A stretch of 7,140 nt of DNA, from the NCBI GenBank assembly GCA_023461115.1, contig JAEWOA010000241.1, positions 1 through 7,140 of the forward strand, read 5' to 3'. Under the pieces are notes generated by a model. That model saw only the letters and a list, made by a program, of their open reading frames with translations. It had not been told where the DNA came from and ran no database searches. The position numbers and the translations under genes are program-made. Of this stretch, positions 1 through 5,849 are shown piece after piece; the stretch's first letter is position 1, and each line of letters begins with the position of its first letter. The DNA is from Actinomycetes bacterium (GTDB lineage Bacteria > Actinomycetota > Actinomycetes > Actinomycetales > Cellulomonadaceae).

Positions 1-1444
1 CGCCCGGGCGCTGCGCGAGCGCGACCGGGTCCGACTCCAGGACCGCGAGGTCGGCGCGGTCCCCCACCTGCAGGTCGAGCGCACGCCCGTTCACGGACGC
101 CGCGAGCGCCGCGCGCACCGGGAGGCGCTGCTCGGCGTGCCACGGCTCGCGGTTGTCGCGCTGGCGCCACACGGCGGCGTCGATCGCGGCCCACGGATCG
201 AGCGGCGCGACCGGCGCGTCGGAGCCGAGCGCGAGCGGGATGCCCGCTCGGTGCAGCGACCCGTACGCGAACGCGCGGTCGGTGCGCCCCGCCCAATGGT
301 GGTCGGCCACGTCACGGTCGTCCATCGCCTGCTCGGGCTGCACGCTCGCGACGAGGCCCAGGTGCGCCATGCGCTCGATGTCCGGCCATTCGATGAGCTG
401 CACGTGCTCGACTGCTCCACGCGCGCCCGTCGTCATGAACGCGTCCAGCACCATGGCGACCGCGGCGTCGCCGATCGCGTGGATCGCGGCCTGCAGCCCG
501 TGCGAGCGTGCGTGCGCGAGGAGCTGCTCGAGCGTCTCGCGCGGGACCGCGAGCACCCCGTTGGCCTGGTCGCCGGACAGTCCCGGGTACGGGTCCCGGC
601 ACCAGGCGGTCCGGGTGTTGAGCGAGCCGTCGACGATCACCTTGAGCGGTCCCTGCTCGACGAGCCCGCCGCGCCCCACGAGCGAGTCGCCCGTGTGCAG
701 GTCCTCGACGATCACGCGCTCGATGTAGCGCGCCCACACCGCCGCACGGACGCGGATCGCGGGCGGGGCGGACTCGGACCGCCGCCGCCACACCGCGACG
801 TTGTCCGCGACCTCGAAGTCCGTGACCCCGACGACCCCGAGCGACGCGGCGTGCCTGGTGGCGTCGGCGACCAGCGCGTCCGCGACGTCGTCGGGCACCG
901 CGTCCACCCCGCCTTGCAGCGGGATCCAGTCCGACTCGCGCAGCACCCCCGTGGGTTTGGACGTCACCCCGAGGAACCGCAGCCCGCCCGATGACAGCCA
1001 CCCGCAGTGCAGGTCCCCCGACACCAGGACCACCGGGGTCACCCCCGCGACCGCGTCGAGCGCGGAGACCGTCGGCTCGTCGGGCCACAGCGCGTCGCGG
1101 AACCCGTACCCGACGAGCGCCGTGCCCGGCGCGGGCGGGTCGCTGGCGAGCCGCTGCGCGACGAGCGCGACGACGTGCGCGGCAGAGCGCGCCTCGGACA
1201 GGTCGAGGCGGCGGCGGGCCAGCGCCCACTGCGTCAGGTGCACGTGGTTGTCCCACAGGCCCGGCATGACGAACCGGCCGTCCACGTCGACGACCTCGCC
1301 GTGCGAGCCCGCGACCGCGGAGAGGTCGAAGCCGAGCGCGATCACCCGCCCGTCCCGGACGAGCACATCGACCGGCTCGTCGTGCCCGATCCGCCGGGCG
1401 CGCCGCACCAGGAGCTGTCGCGGCATCGTGGGCAGGCGCTCCAT
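1..1444 (-). CDS. Amidohydrolase family 3 (YtcJ-like) metal-dependent hydrolase, C-terminus cut by window edge
   Basis: I read 481 residues from ATG 1444; the frame is still open at position 1, so the C-terminus is missing (perhaps 40-60 residues if the family's usual ~530 aa holds). The fold signals of the amidohydrolase superfamily are in order: an N-terminal beta-sandwich strand region (1-60), the HxH metal pair in NHVHL (H67, H69), a candidate bridging lysine K268 in PLKVIVDGS, H322 in IHAIGD, H347 in VEHVQL, and the metal or catalytic Asp D409 in LGSDAPVAPLDPW. The partial C-terminal sandwich begins at GDRADLAVLESDP (461-473). No signal peptide is visible, so it is probably cytoplasmic. 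Family members hydrolyse amide or related bonds in diverse substrates; the substrate here cannot be told. An in-frame GTG at 1450 is an alternative start; a stop codon at 1456-1454 bars anything further upstream. It follows purC by about 120 bp and probably has its own promoter. Confidence 0.93.
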   Translation of the reverse strand, partial: MERLPTMPRQLLVRRARRIGHDEPVDVLVRDGRVIALGFDLSAVAGSHGEVVDVDGRFVMPGLWDNHVHLTQWALARRRLDLSEARSAAHVVALVAQRLASDPPAPGTALVGYGFRDALWPDEPTVSALDAVAGVTPVVLVSGDLHCGWLSSGGLRFLGVTSKPTGVLRESDWIPLQGGVDAVPDDVADALVADATRHAASLGVVGVTDFEVADNVAVWRRRSESAPPAIRVRAAVWARYIERVIVEDLHTGDSLVGRGGLVEQGPLKVIVDGSLNTRTAWCRDPYPGLSGDQANGVLAVPRETLEQLLAHARSHGLQAAIHAIGDAAVAMVLDAFMTTGARGAVEHVQLIEWPDIERMAHLGLVASVQPEQAMDDRDVADHHWAGRTDRAFAYGSLHRAGIPLALGSDAPVAPLDPWAAIDAAVWRQRDNREPWHAEQRLPVRAALAASVNGRALDLQVGDRADLAVLESDPVALAQRPG

Positions 1445-1450
1445 GGCCAC

Positions 1451-1456
1451 AACCTA
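1451..1456 (-). promoter_or_regulatory. Candidate -10 box (TAGGTT) for a leaderless amidohydrolase transcript
   Basis: On the minus strand TAGGTT matches the actinobacterial TANNNT -10 pattern and ends 6 nt before ATG 1444. That spacing would put the first transcribed base at or next to the start codon. The AGG inside it could instead be a weak Shine-Dalgarno 8 nt from the ATG, so the two readings compete. No convincing -35 hexamer is visible at 16-18 bp upstream. Confidence 0.4.
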
Positions 1457-1460
1457 TGCG

Positions 1461-1475
1461 CGACCAGGCTGGTCG
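1461..1475. promoter_or_regulatory. Perfect 15-bp palindrome, possible operator
   Basis: CGACCAG-G-CTGGTCG is a perfect inverted repeat (7-bp arms, 1-bp centre). It lies 4 bp upstream of the candidate -10 box of the amidohydrolase gene and reaches into the expected -35 area. This is where a dimeric repressor such as a TetR or GntR type would block RNA polymerase. As RNA it could only form a 5-bp stem with a 5-nt loop and has no U-tract after it, so a terminator is less likely. No regulator gene is present in the window to pair it with. Confidence 0.4.
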
Positions 1476-1510
1476 GCAGGGGAACGCCGCGACCCGGGTG
1501 CGCTCCGGCC

Positions 1511-1530
1511 GGCGCGAGGCCCGCCGCGCC
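1511..1530 (-). terminator. Weak GC-rich hairpin downstream of purC
   Basis: GGCGCG (1530-1525) can pair with CGCGCC (1516-1511) around an 8-nt loop, 39 bp after the purC stop codon. There is no following U-tract, so this would be at best an atypical terminator. In DNA this rich in G and C such stems arise by chance. Confidence 0.2.
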
Positions 1531-1568
1531 GTCCAGAGCGGGGACTCGGTCGCGTCGGCGCGCGGGCG

Positions 1569-2486
1569 CTAGACGGCCAGCGGCGTGCCGGTCAGTCGCT
1601 CGTAGGCCTCGAGGTAGCGCGCTCGAGTGCGCTCGACGATGTGCTGCGGGAGTGCCGGGGGCGTGGTGTCGGACTCACGCTCCCAGCCCGACTCCGACGA
1701 CGTGAGCCAGTCACGCACGAACTGCTTGTCGAAGCTCGGCTGCGCGTGGCCCGGCTCCCAGCCCTCCGCGGGCCAGAAGCGCGACGAGTCGGGCGTGAGC
1801 ACCTCGTCGCCGAGGGTGATCTCGCCGGTCGCCGGGTCGACGCCGAACTCGAGCTTGGTGTCCGCGAGGATCACGCCGCGTTCCCGGGCGATCTGCTCGG
1901 CCCGCGCGTACACCGCGAGCGTGAGGTCACGGAGCGTGGCCGCGGTCCGCTCGCCGACGGTGGCGGCGACCACCGAGAACGGCACATTCTCGTCGTGGTC
2001 GCCCAGCTCGGCCTTGGTCGCGGGCGTGAAGATCGGCTCGGGCAGGCGGGAGCCGTCTACCAGCCCCGCGGGCAGTGGGATGCCGGTGACCTCGCCGTTC
2101 GCGCGGTACTCCGCGAGCCCCGAGCCGGTGAGGTAGCCGCGCACCACACACTCGACCGGGAACATGTCGAGGCGCCGGCAGATCATCGCGCGGCCCGCGA
2201 CCGCCCCGGGCACGTCGGTGGACACCACGTGGCTCGGCACGAGGTCCGCGAGCTGGCGGAACCACCACAGCGAGAGCTGGGTCAAGACGATGCCCTTGCC
2301 CTCGATGCCCGGCGCGAGCACGTGGTCGTAAGCGGAGACGCGATCGCTCGCGACGACGAGCACGACGTCGCCGTGCGCCGCGACGAGCGCGTGGCCCTCC
2401 GCCGAGTCGTCGGGGACATACAGGTCGCGGACCTTGCCCGAGTAGGTGTGGGTCCAGCCGGGCAGCGAAGGCGAGGCGGCGAGCAT
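1569..2486 (-). CDS. purC: Phosphoribosylaminoimidazole-succinocarboxamide synthase (SAICAR synthase)
   Basis: This cytoplasmic enzyme of de novo purine synthesis joins CAIR and L-aspartate with ATP to give SAICAR. The 305-residue product has the normal single-domain actinobacterial length and all family blocks: the nucleotide-binding SGKVRDLY (16-23), ASDRVSAYD (46-54), IEGKGIVLTQLSLWWF (61-76), VVRGYLTGSG (114-123), PIFTPATKAELGDHDENV (151-168), the signature LADTKLEFG (207-215), GDEVLTPDSSRFW (226-238) and SFDKQFVRDWL (251-261). No frameshift or missing motif is seen. GGAGAG at 2504-2499 supports initiation at ATG 2486 (12 nt spacing) or at the adjacent GTG 2489 (9 nt). The frame stays open upstream to a GTG at 2564, but those extra residues look unlike PurC. 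It follows the ABC permease gene by 82 bp with no visible promoter of its own, so read-through transcription is likely. Confidence 0.97.
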   Translation of the reverse strand: MLAASPSLPGWTHTYSGKVRDLYVPDDSAEGHALVAAHGDVVLVVASDRVSAYDHVLAPGIEGKGIVLTQLSLWWFRQLADLVPSHVVSTDVPGAVAGRAMICRRLDMFPVECVVRGYLTGSGLAEYRANGEVTGIPLPAGLVDGSRLPEPIFTPATKAELGDHDENVPFSVVAATVGERTAATLRDLTLAVYARAEQIARERGVILADTKLEFGVDPATGEITLGDEVLTPDSSRFWPAEGWEPGHAQPSFDKQFVRDWLTSSESGWERESDTTPPALPQHIVERTRARYLEAYERLTGTPLAV

Positions 2487-2498
2487 CACGCGCACAGT

Positions 2499-2504
2499 CT
2501 CTCC
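2499..2504 (-). promoter_or_regulatory. Ribosome binding site that sets the purC start
   Basis: GGAGAG on the minus strand is the only good purine-rich match ahead of purC. It lies 9 nt from GTG 2489 and 12 nt from ATG 2486, two neighbouring in-frame codons. It rules out the upstream GTG at 2564 as the main start and leaves a one-residue ambiguity. Confidence 0.6.
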
Positions 2505-2568
2505 GACGACGGGCGGCGCCGGAAACCGCGTCCGCCAGCCGGGCCCGCCGCGCCGAGGTCGCACCGCG

Positions 2569-4704
2569 TCACCTCGCGTCCCACGCGCGCCACGACCGGC
2601 GCATCGGCGACAGGACCGCGGCAGTCAGCCCGGCGAGCGCGGCGACCACGAGCATCAGCCCCGTGATCCAGCTGGGGAGGAAGCGGGTGACGTCGAGCCC
2701 CTCACCGCGCTGGGAGACCAGCAGGCCCAGCACGTAGGCCGCGGGGATGGACGCGAGGAACCCGATCGCCACGGTCCACCGTCCGACGCGGTCCACCTCG
2801 CGGTCGCGCAGCCCGATCCGCAGCAGGGCGCGCTCCTCGACGGCTCCCGCCAGGAGCCGGTCCCCGAGCTCGCGCAGGACCGCCAGCAGCAGGAGAGCGG
2901 CCGCGACCAGCCACCCGCCCATCACCCAGTAGCCGAGCGTCTGGCTGACTCCCGCCGTGGAGCTGCCCGTCAACAGGAAGGCGGGCAGCCGCGCGCCACC
3001 CGCGCGGTAGAACTCCGCCTCGGGGTGCCCCACCGCGTCGATCACGACGAGCTCGTTCGCCGCGCGCGTCGTGGCGCCGTGGGTCGCGGCGTGTGTGGCG
3101 GCGTCGAGCCCGATCACCACGCGTTGGTGGAGCTGCTGCGAGACCGCCTGCGCGAACTGCGGCCGCACGTGGTCGCCGTCGCACGCAGGGCCGAGCCACC
3201 GCTCGGCGGGCGCCAGCGCGGCGCACCCGTGTGCCCGCAGCACGGCGCCGCCACCGTCGCGGTCGACCTCGAGCACCGCGACCCCGTCCAGGCGCGCCCA
3301 ACCGGCCTGGAGCGTCGGCGCGTCGTGCGGACGCGCACCGGTCCAGCTCGCGAGGTACACCTGCGGGCCACGTGCGCCAGCCCCGGCCCCGAAGCTCGTC
3401 GCGTAGGCGGAGAACGCCGCGGCACTGAGGAAGACGAGCAGCCCGAGCGCCGCGGCGGGACGTGCCAGGTGGGTCGGCGCGGCCACGAACCGCCGGGCGG
3501 CGAGCCACACGTCCGGCGTCCGGACCCTCTGGAGCGCGACCGCGAGCCACGAGCCCAGCAGCGGCACGAGCAACGGGACCCCCGCGGCCACGAGCACGAC
3601 GCCGAGCAGGTAGAGCGGCGTCGCGTCGGCCACGAGCCGCCCCGAGAACGTCGCGGACAACCCGAAGGCCACCGGGAGCACGCGCCACAGCCCGGGCGCA
3701 CGCGGCGGCCGGTTCCGGCGCGACGCGACGAGCCGGCCCGCGGCGGCGGACGCCGACGCCGACGCGACCACCCCGAGAGCGATCAGGCCGACGGCGGCCG
3801 ACGGCGCCGCCAGGTCGCCCGGGACCAACGTGGTCCGCGTCGCCGGCAACGCCGTGAGCCGCGGCAGCACGACGAGCGCCACCGCGCAGCCGAGCGCCGC
3901 ACCGACTGCGGCCAGCGCGCCGCCCTCGACCGCGAGCATCCATCGCACGGACCGCCGCCGGACCCCGAGCCGCAGCAGCGTCTCGGCACGCGCGGTCCGG
4001 AGGGGCGAGCGCGCGCGGGCGCCGAGCAGCAGCACCAGGACCGCGGGGAGCACGTAGAACGTGACGACCAGCACCGGGACCCGCCCCGGCTCGACCATCG
4101 GGTAGTCCGACGCGAAGCCGGCCAGCTCACCACCCGGCGGGGCTTGCGCGAGGCTCTCCGGGTAGCCCGCGAACCACAGCAGCTGTCCGGGGTCGCCCAG
4201 CGGGCGGCCGGCGACGGCACGCGCGTACACCAGCGGCTCGCTCGCGGCGCCCAGTCCCTCGACGCCGATGCGGCCGTCCGGGCCCGTGCCGGTGCGGGCG
4301 TCGGCGAAGCCCAGCGCCTCGGGGGTGATCCCGCGCTCGGCGAGGCCCGCGGACACCACCGCGGATCCGGGCGGCGGCAGCGCGGACAGCCCCGGCGGCA
4401 CGATCCGCGGGTCGGCCTCGTGCCCGGGCGCCGGCTCGACCCACAGGATGCTGACCTGCTGCGAGCCCTCCATGAACCCCATGAACGCGCCCCGCAGCGG
4501 CGCGGCCGCGACGTCGTCCGACCACAACGGCGTGCGCAGCCGCAGCCGATCCTCCACGCGGAGCGCGGCGTGCCATACCCCAGCCGCGAGCGCGAGCGCG
4601 AGCACCGCCGCCAGCGCGCTGCCTATGACGCTCAGCTGCCGCCACCGCTGCCGCGGGTCCCGCGAGAACGCGAGGCGCGCCGCGAGCCTGACTCCGGGCG
4701 TCAC
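2569..4704 (-). CDS. FtsX-like ABC transporter permease, duplicated two-half form, of the secreted-protein cassette
   Basis: The product has 711 residues from GTG 4704, whose GTGA overlaps the ATPase stop codon; that coupling decides the start although the frame continues upstream. The first half has TM1 (about 23-46), an extracytoplasmic domain (about 48-208) and three helices (about 209-228, 258-280, 302-321). Between helices the cytoplasmic stretch AETLLRLGVRRRSVRWMLAVE (240-260) is typical of FtsX/MacB permeases. Two hydrophobic stretches follow (about 340-356 and 362-390). The second half repeats the plan: TM about 413-433, an extracytoplasmic domain about 434-588, then TMs about 590-610, 642-664 and 677-699. 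The second external domain holds the only two non-membrane cysteines, C494 and C508, a possible disulfide. With the ATPase it should form a LolCDE/MacB-type mechanotransmission or export complex in the membrane. It could equally be the membrane (putative immunity) protein of a lactococcin-972-type locus, which is of similar size. The substrate is unknown. Confidence 0.85.
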   Translation of the reverse strand: MTPGVRLAARLAFSRDPRQRWRQLSVIGSALAAVLALALAAGVWHAALRVEDRLRLRTPLWSDDVAAAPLRGAFMGFMEGSQQVSILWVEPAPGHEADPRIVPPGLSALPPPGSAVVSAGLAERGITPEALGFADARTGTGPDGRIGVEGLGAASEPLVYARAVAGRPLGDPGQLLWFAGYPESLAQAPPGGELAGFASDYPMVEPGRVPVLVVTFYVLPAVLVLLLGARARSPLRTARAETLLRLGVRRRSVRWMLAVEGGALAAVGAALGCAVALVVLPRLTALPATRTTLVPGDLAAPSAAVGLIALGVVASASASAAAGRLVASRRNRPPRAPGLWRVLPVAFGLSATFSGRLVADATPLYLLGVVLVAAGVPLLVPLLGSWLAVALQRVRTPDVWLAARRFVAAPTHLARPAAALGLLVFLSAAAFSAYATSFGAGAGARGPQVYLASWTGARPHDAPTLQAGWARLDGVAVLEVDRDGGGAVLRAHGCAALAPAERWLGPACDGDHVRPQFAQAVSQQLHQRVVIGLDAATHAATHGATTRAANELVVIDAVGHPEAEFYRAGGARLPAFLLTGSSTAGVSQTLGYWVMGGWLVAAALLLLAVLRELGDRLLAGAVEERALLRIGLRDREVDRVGRWTVAIGFLASIPAAYVLGLLVSQRGEGLDVTRFLPSWITGLMLVVAALAGLTAAVLSPMRRSWRAWDAR

Positions 4705-5408
4705 GGGACCAGCGCGCCCGCACGCAGCTCGACGACGCGGTCGCACCGCCCGGCGACCGCGAGGTCGTGCGTCGCGACCAGCAGCGTGGCGCCGCGCCTG
4801 CCCGCGAGCCCGAGCAGCGCGTCCATGACCAGGTCCGCGTTGGCGCGGTCCAGTGAGGCCGTCGGCTCGTCGGCCACCACGATCCGGCTCTCGGCCCCGC
4901 CGGGCCCGCTCAACACGAGCGCGCGCGCCACCGCGACTCTCTGCTGCTCGCCGCCGGAGAGCTCTTGCGGACGCCGCCCACCAGCGTCGGGCAGCCCCAG
5001 CTCGGCGAGCATGGCGTGCGCCGCCTCGAGAGCCGCCGCGCGGGGGAGGCCGTCGAACAGCAGCGTGAGCGCGACGTTCTCCGCGACGCTGAGCTCCGGA
5101 AGCAGGTCCGGACCCTGCGACACGAGCCCGAAGCCCGTGCGGCGCAGGTCGGACCGGCGGCTCGTCGAGAGCGTGTCGACGCGCTCGCCCCATACCCAGA
5201 CCTCGCCCGCAGTCGGCCGCGCCAGGCCCGCCACGCAGTCCAGGAGCGTCGTCTTGCCCGACCCGGACGGGCCGACCAGCGCCACCGACTCGCCACGCCG
5301 GGCGCGCAGCGTGGTGGTCGGCAGCGCGACGACGGCGCCGAATCGCACCTCGACGTCACGCACGTCCACCACCAGCGGGCCGTCAGCGGCCGCTGCGCGG
5401 TCAGACAT
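4701..5408 (-). CDS. ABC transporter ATP-binding protein, LolD/MacB type
   Basis: This cytoplasmic ATPase subunit (235 aa) drives the adjacent permease. All nucleotide-binding motifs are intact: Walker A GPSGSGKT (46-53), Q-loop Q98 in LVSQGPDLLPELSVAENV, signature LSGGEQQRVAVARAL (150-164), Walker B IVVADE (176-181) with catalytic E181, D-loop SLD (185-187) and switch H214 in VATHD. The Q-loop context (SQ...LLPELSVAENV) and the short single-domain length match the LolD/MacB/FtsE group and the ATPases of lactococcin-972-type loci, and are unlike importer ATPases. ATG 5408 lies inside the end of the upstream secreted-protein gene (8-nt overlap) and there is no clear Shine-Dalgarno, so translation is probably coupled. 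Its stop codon overlaps the permease GTG by 4 nt. No substrate-binding protein or membrane-fusion partner gene is nearby. The ATPase role is certain; the transported or sensed molecule is not. Confidence 0.95.
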   Translation of the reverse strand: MSDRAAAADGPLVVDVRDVEVRFGAVVALPTTTLRARRGESVALVGPSGSGKTTLLDCVAGLARPTAGEVWVWGERVDTLSTSRRSDLRRTGFGLVSQGPDLLPELSVAENVALTLLFDGLPRAAALEAAHAMLAELGLPDAGGRRPQELSGGEQQRVAVARALVLSGPGGAESRIVVADEPTASLDRANADLVMDALLGLAGRRGATLLVATHDLAVAGRCDRVVELRAGALVP

Positions 5409-5745
5409 GGAAGTAGCGCCAGGGCCCGTGCACGTCCGGCGTGAGCGAGATGATCTCGGTGATGCGGTGCGCGTACAGCAGGCCGACGCGCCGCGAGACG
5501 GTGGAGCCCTTGCCGCCGCCGTTGAACACCGACCGGAGCTTGGCCGAGCCCCGCAGCCCGTAGTCGCCCGCGACGTTCTGGCCGGACTCCCCGTCGTGCA
5601 CGTAGAGGATCTCCGCGCTGGCGTCGTTCGACGTGAAGTTGTTGCCCCACGAGCTCACTTGGATGGGATAGGCGCTGGCGGGCAGCGCCGGGACGGCGAC
5701 TGCGACAGCGACGGCGGCGACGACGAACGCATGGCGAACCCTCAC
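5401..5745 (-). CDS. Small secreted cysteine-free protein with Sec signal peptide; bacteriocin-like candidate
   Basis: The start is GTG 5745, chosen because GAGGGGG lies 5 nt upstream and a clean signal peptide then begins at once. The ATG at 5823 would add 26 unlikely residues and lies upstream of the candidate promoter. The precursor is 114 aa: a basic n-region (RVRH, 2-5), a hydrophobic core of alternating Ala and Val (6-18) and an ASA cleavage motif, predicting cleavage after A25. The mature part is about 89 aa with no cysteine. Visible traits are SSWG early on, the glycine-rich FNGGGKGSTVSRR (74-86), and a C-terminal region ending PDVHGPWRYFHV. No lipobox, transmembrane helix or enzyme motif is seen. 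I do not recognise the family. Linkage to a dedicated ABC ATPase and large permease suggests a lactococcin-972-type bacteriocin or another exported effector, but the lactococcin hallmarks (N-terminal GGxW-like segment, Ser/Tyr/His-rich middle) are not evident. It could also be a signal or envelope peptide. Confidence 0.8.
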   Translation of the reverse strand: MRVRHAFVVAAVAVAVAVPALPASAYPIQVSSWGNNFTSNDASAEILYVHDGESGQNVAGDYGLRGSAKLRSVFNGGGKGSTVSRRVGLLYAHRITEIISLTPDVHGPWRYFHV

Positions 5746-5750
5746 GAAAG

Positions 5751-5757
5751 CCCCCTC
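5751..5757 (-). promoter_or_regulatory. Strong ribosome binding site for the secreted protein gene
   Basis: GAGGGGG on the minus strand, within AAGAGGGGG, ends 5 nt before GTG 5745 (GAGG core at 8 nt). It is the best Shine-Dalgarno in the window and fixes the start of the small secreted protein. Confidence 0.7.
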
Positions 5758-5762
5758 TTCGT

Positions 5763-5779
5763 GGGCCCCCGTTGGGCCC
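5763..5779 (-). promoter_or_regulatory. Leader hairpin just ahead of the cassette ribosome binding site
   Basis: GGGCCC (5779-5774) and GGGCCC (5768-5763) can form a 6-bp all-GC stem around the 5-nt loop AACGG. If transcription starts near 5780, as the candidate promoter predicts, this stem is at the very 5' end of the mRNA and stops 5 nt short of the ribosome binding site. It could stabilise the mRNA or modulate access to the ribosome binding site. Each arm is itself a GGGCCC palindrome, so alternative pairings are possible. Confidence 0.4.
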
Positions 5780-5786
5780 GCGCCAG

Positions 5787-5815
5787 ACCGTAGCAACGGC
5801 CCAGAGCGGTGGAAA
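5787..5815 (-). promoter_or_regulatory. Candidate sigma-70/SigA-type promoter of the three-gene cassette
   Basis: On the minus strand TTTCCA (5815-5810, four of six matches to TTGACA) is followed after exactly 17 bp by TACGGT (5792-5787), which fits TANNNT. TGC just ahead of the -10 box gives an extended -10 element. The predicted start is near 5780, giving a leader of about 35 nt. This is pattern matching only, but it lies in the one non-coding gap where a cassette promoter is expected. Confidence 0.45.
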
Positions 5816-5837
5816 TCGGGCATCCACCCAGTGGGCT

Positions 5838-5848
5838 ACCCCGGGGGT
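5838..5848. repeat. Short palindromes just after the purD stop codon
   Basis: ACCCC-G-GGGGT is an 11-bp palindrome that begins one base after the purD stop codon. A second, CCCA-G-TGGG, follows at 5827-5835. Neither makes a good RNA hairpin (1-bp centres) and there is no U-tract, so I do not call a terminator; purD transcripts may read into the cassette. They could be protein-binding sites upstream of the cassette -35 box. Confidence 0.25.
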
Positions 5849-5849
5849 G

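Noticed and set aside
312..1256. Minus-strand 314-codon frame within the amidohydrolase region
   Set aside because: It is out of frame with the continuous amidohydrolase reading (ATG 1444 to the window edge), which carries all metal-binding motifs; this one is Arg/Ala-rich with none.
801..2666. Plus-strand open frame of 621 codons opposite the amidohydrolase and purC
   Set aside because: It runs across two recognisable minus-strand genes and their gap, with biased Arg/Ser/Pro composition and no recognisable domain.
4586..4603. Triple GCGAGC hexamer repeat
   Set aside because: It encodes alternating Leu/Ala in the first transmembrane helix of the permease, so codon bias and hydrophobic composition explain it. 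Similar short runs encode the Ala/Val signal-peptide core and a Ser/Ala helix of the permease.
4705..5193. N-terminal extension of the permease frame through the ATPase gene
   Set aside because: The extra 163 codons are low-complexity Arg/Ala-rich and fully overlap the ATPase coding region; the coupled GTG at 4704 gives a normal N-terminus just before TM1.
5401..5745. Firm assignment of the small protein as lactococcin 972
   Set aside because: Gene context fits, but the N-terminal GGxW-like segment and the Ser/Tyr/His-rich centre known from that family are not visible, so only a bacteriocin-like candidate is claimed.
2446..5793. Plus-strand open frame of 1115 codons opposite the cassette
   Set aside because: It lies antisense to the permease, the ATPase and most of the secreted-protein gene, all of which have clear motifs or a signal peptide. 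Its product is low-complexity Arg/Gly/Pro/His/Gln, typical of a shadow frame in GC-rich DNA, and it spans gene boundaries without any domain.
5746..5823. Upstream ATG extension (26 residues) of the small secreted protein
   Set aside because: It would bury the signal peptide behind a non-hydrophobic leader and overlap the candidate promoter, whereas GTG 5745 has a strong Shine-Dalgarno at ideal spacing.
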